From positions 1-64,000 of the forward strand of contig JAKZAN010000215.1 in the NCBI GenBank assembly GCA_023053545.1: a stretch of 64,000 nt of DNA, read 5' to 3'. Both the position numbers and the translations under genes were made by a program. This document shows positions 63,201-64,000 of this stretch, one piece after another; the stretch's first letter is position 1, and each line of letters begins with the position of its first letter. This DNA is from Lepidurus packardi (lineage: Eukaryota > Arthropoda > Branchiopoda > Notostraca > Triopsidae). The notes under the pieces were generated by a model. The model did not search any database. It was not told the DNA's origin and saw only the letters and a program-made list of their open reading frames with translations.

Positions 63201-64000
63201 ATCACCGGAACTGCTGACCCCGGCGCCAAAGTGCGGGTGACCTTCAATGGGTCGACCTATGACATTCTGGCCGATAGCACCGGCGTGTGGGCGCTCAACA
63301 TCGACACCACCCTGACCACCGGCAGCCCCACCAGCACGGTGGGCGTGCGCGTCAGTGGCGGTGGCTACACCTCGGACGTGACGAGCGGCACCAAGCTCAT
63401 CAATTCAGTCGCTACGGGCACGCCCTACGCGCTGACGGCTCGCGAGATCGACGCGGCGGGCAACTTCAGTCCAGCCGCCACTCAAACCCTGATTTATGAC
63501 AACCAGGCCCCGCTGGCCCCCACCATCGACGGCGGGGGCGTGCTGACCAGCGGTAACACGGCGCCGCTGGTCAGCGGCACCGGCGAGCCCGGCGCCGTCA
63601 TCACCCTGTTCATCGGCGGCGGCACCTACAAAACCACCGTGGCCACCAATGGCCGCTGGTCAGTGGCGACGGCCACAGACACCCCCATTCAGGGCGCTTA
63701 TTCAGCACCAGTTTCGGGCGAGTCGGTGACAGCCTATGCACGCCAGACCGATCCGGCTGGCAACATCAACACCGGCTCGGTGGACCCAGTGGCCAGCCAT
63801 TGGACCGTCAACCAGACCTTCACCTACGACAGCAGTTATCCCGCCATCACCAGCAGTGACTTCACCAACCAGACCAAGCCCGTGATCAGTGGCTCGGGGC
63901 CTGTGGGCGCCTGGCTGGACGTTGTGGTCAACGGGGCGAGCTTTCATGTCAGCGTCGGCGCTGACGGCACCTGGAGCCTGAACACGGCGACCACGCCACC
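51293..64000 (+). CDS. Giant Ig-repeat adhesin, BapA/LapA-like (3' end outside window)
   Basis: Large surface or biofilm adhesin, probably exported by a type 1 system. Seen: no signal peptide; residues about 1-60 disordered; about 60-180 a BapA-prefix-like beta domain with LKRADGALLVETEEGEVLVY; hydrophobic alanine/glycine-rich stretch at about 185-222 (FFGAALATLGLSFGGGAAAV); a Big-like domain with ISPVTELAARLALGSAG to residue about 420; then Ig-like domains, each ending with DAAGN..GTAFTVD. Near 61400-62500 come BIG_12-type segments (SVTFAFDDDILADSFT). The frame is open to the window edge in the final part. Single-base indels occur between 57720 and 60845. The C-terminal secretion signal is not visible. 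Confidence 0.85.
53800..54780 (+). repeat. Diverged ancestral A-B-C module of the adhesin
   Basis: Three successive Ig-like domains in the same order as in the amplified array: a short A-like domain, a B-like domain with RWPVLRGTTEQATDKVDIIV, and a C-like domain with NPATDNDSGIKGDNLTSDTT. The protein-level similarity to the array unit is clear but many residues differ, so it predates the amplification. Confidence 0.7.
56094..61394 (+). repeat. Five tandem ~993-bp three-domain repeats plus one partial
   Basis: Landmark ACACCGCAAATC recurs at 56348, 57338, 58334, 59330, 60326 and 61320, spacing 990, 996, 996, 996 and 994. Units start about 56094, 57084, 58080, 59076, 60072 and a partial sixth at 61066. 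Each unit encodes B, C and A Ig-like domains (about 331 residues). Long stretches are identical at the nucleotide level. The first two units carry GELEKG..TADDLTSVRLP, the later four GALETGAS..DALTNVRLP at the B start. Confidence 0.93.

Noticed and set aside
1-64000. Frameshifts as programmed frameshifting or pseudogene decay
   Set aside because: They occur in essential genes, at random places and without slippery-site structures, and cluster by region, which fits consensus errors.
1-64000. tRNA, rRNA or insertion sequences
   Set aside because: No cloverleaf-like stretch, rRNA segment or transposase reading frame was recognised by eye; a tRNAscan-SE and IS search would be decisive.

Overview
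The window looks like chromosomal DNA of a GC-rich betaproteobacterium, most likely Burkholderiales/Comamonadaceae of the freshwater Limnohabitans/Rhodoferax kind. This is inferred from gene families and gene order: rpsF-priB-rpsR-rplI-dnaB, divergent ppsR/ppsA, a phaC-phaA-phaB operon, and the DUF4212 plus VC_2705-type symporter pair. No rRNA, tRNA, CRISPR array, prophage or intact insertion sequence was seen. Many conserved genes are cut by single-base indels, mostly at 1-25.7 kb, at 44.6-47.4 kb and inside the adhesin repeats at 57.7-60.9 kb. They hit essential genes (dnaB, rpsF, rplI), so I read them as consensus errors rather than pseudogenes and give one span per gene.

Layout. 0-1.8 kb: two surface-polysaccharide type genes (minus). 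1.9-5.1 kb: a PolB-like 3'-5' exonuclease and a molybdopterin oxidoreductase bracketed by inverted REP-like repeats. 5.1-8.1 kb: rlmD, a Bax inhibitor-1 family membrane protein and a GlcG/HbpS-like protein. 8.1-14.3 kb: an iron block on the minus strand (bacterioferritin, TonB-dependent siderophore receptor, PiuC-type hydroxylase, Bfd-like ferredoxin, tonB-exbB-exbD) with two Fur-box-like sites. 14.4-21.2 kb: ppsR/ppsA, a small membrane protein, a TPR protein and the two-part sodium/solute symporter. 21.2-26.2 kb: the ribosomal/priB operon, dnaB, a maleylacetoacetate-isomerase-like GST, pgeF and a small membrane protein. 26.3-30.2 kb: phaCAB, making polyhydroxybutyrate from acetyl-CoA. 30.3-42.8 kb: small unknown genes, dusA, thyA-folA, a GlcD-type FAD oxidase, DUF2069, YihY, DUF962, an alpha/beta hydrolase with an O-acetylhomoserine sulfhydrylase, a CBS protein, aroC and an MFS transporter. 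42.8-50 kb: a penicillin acylase, a ClpP-like/rhodanese fusion, a Met-Gly-rich exported protein, a Lon-like AAA ATPase, rluE and an SRAP protein. 50.3-64 kb: a DUF6502 gene followed by a giant Ig-repeat adhesin that runs off the window.

The most striking feature is the adhesin. At least 12.7 kb are visible, starting with a BapA/LapA-like N-terminal module. It holds five nearly identical tandem copies of a ~993-bp, three-Ig-domain module plus a sixth partial copy, and an older diverged copy of the same module lies upstream. Other points of interest are the ClpP-like/rhodanese fusion, a SRAP protein without the catalytic Cys2, and an EF-hand loop inside the symporter.
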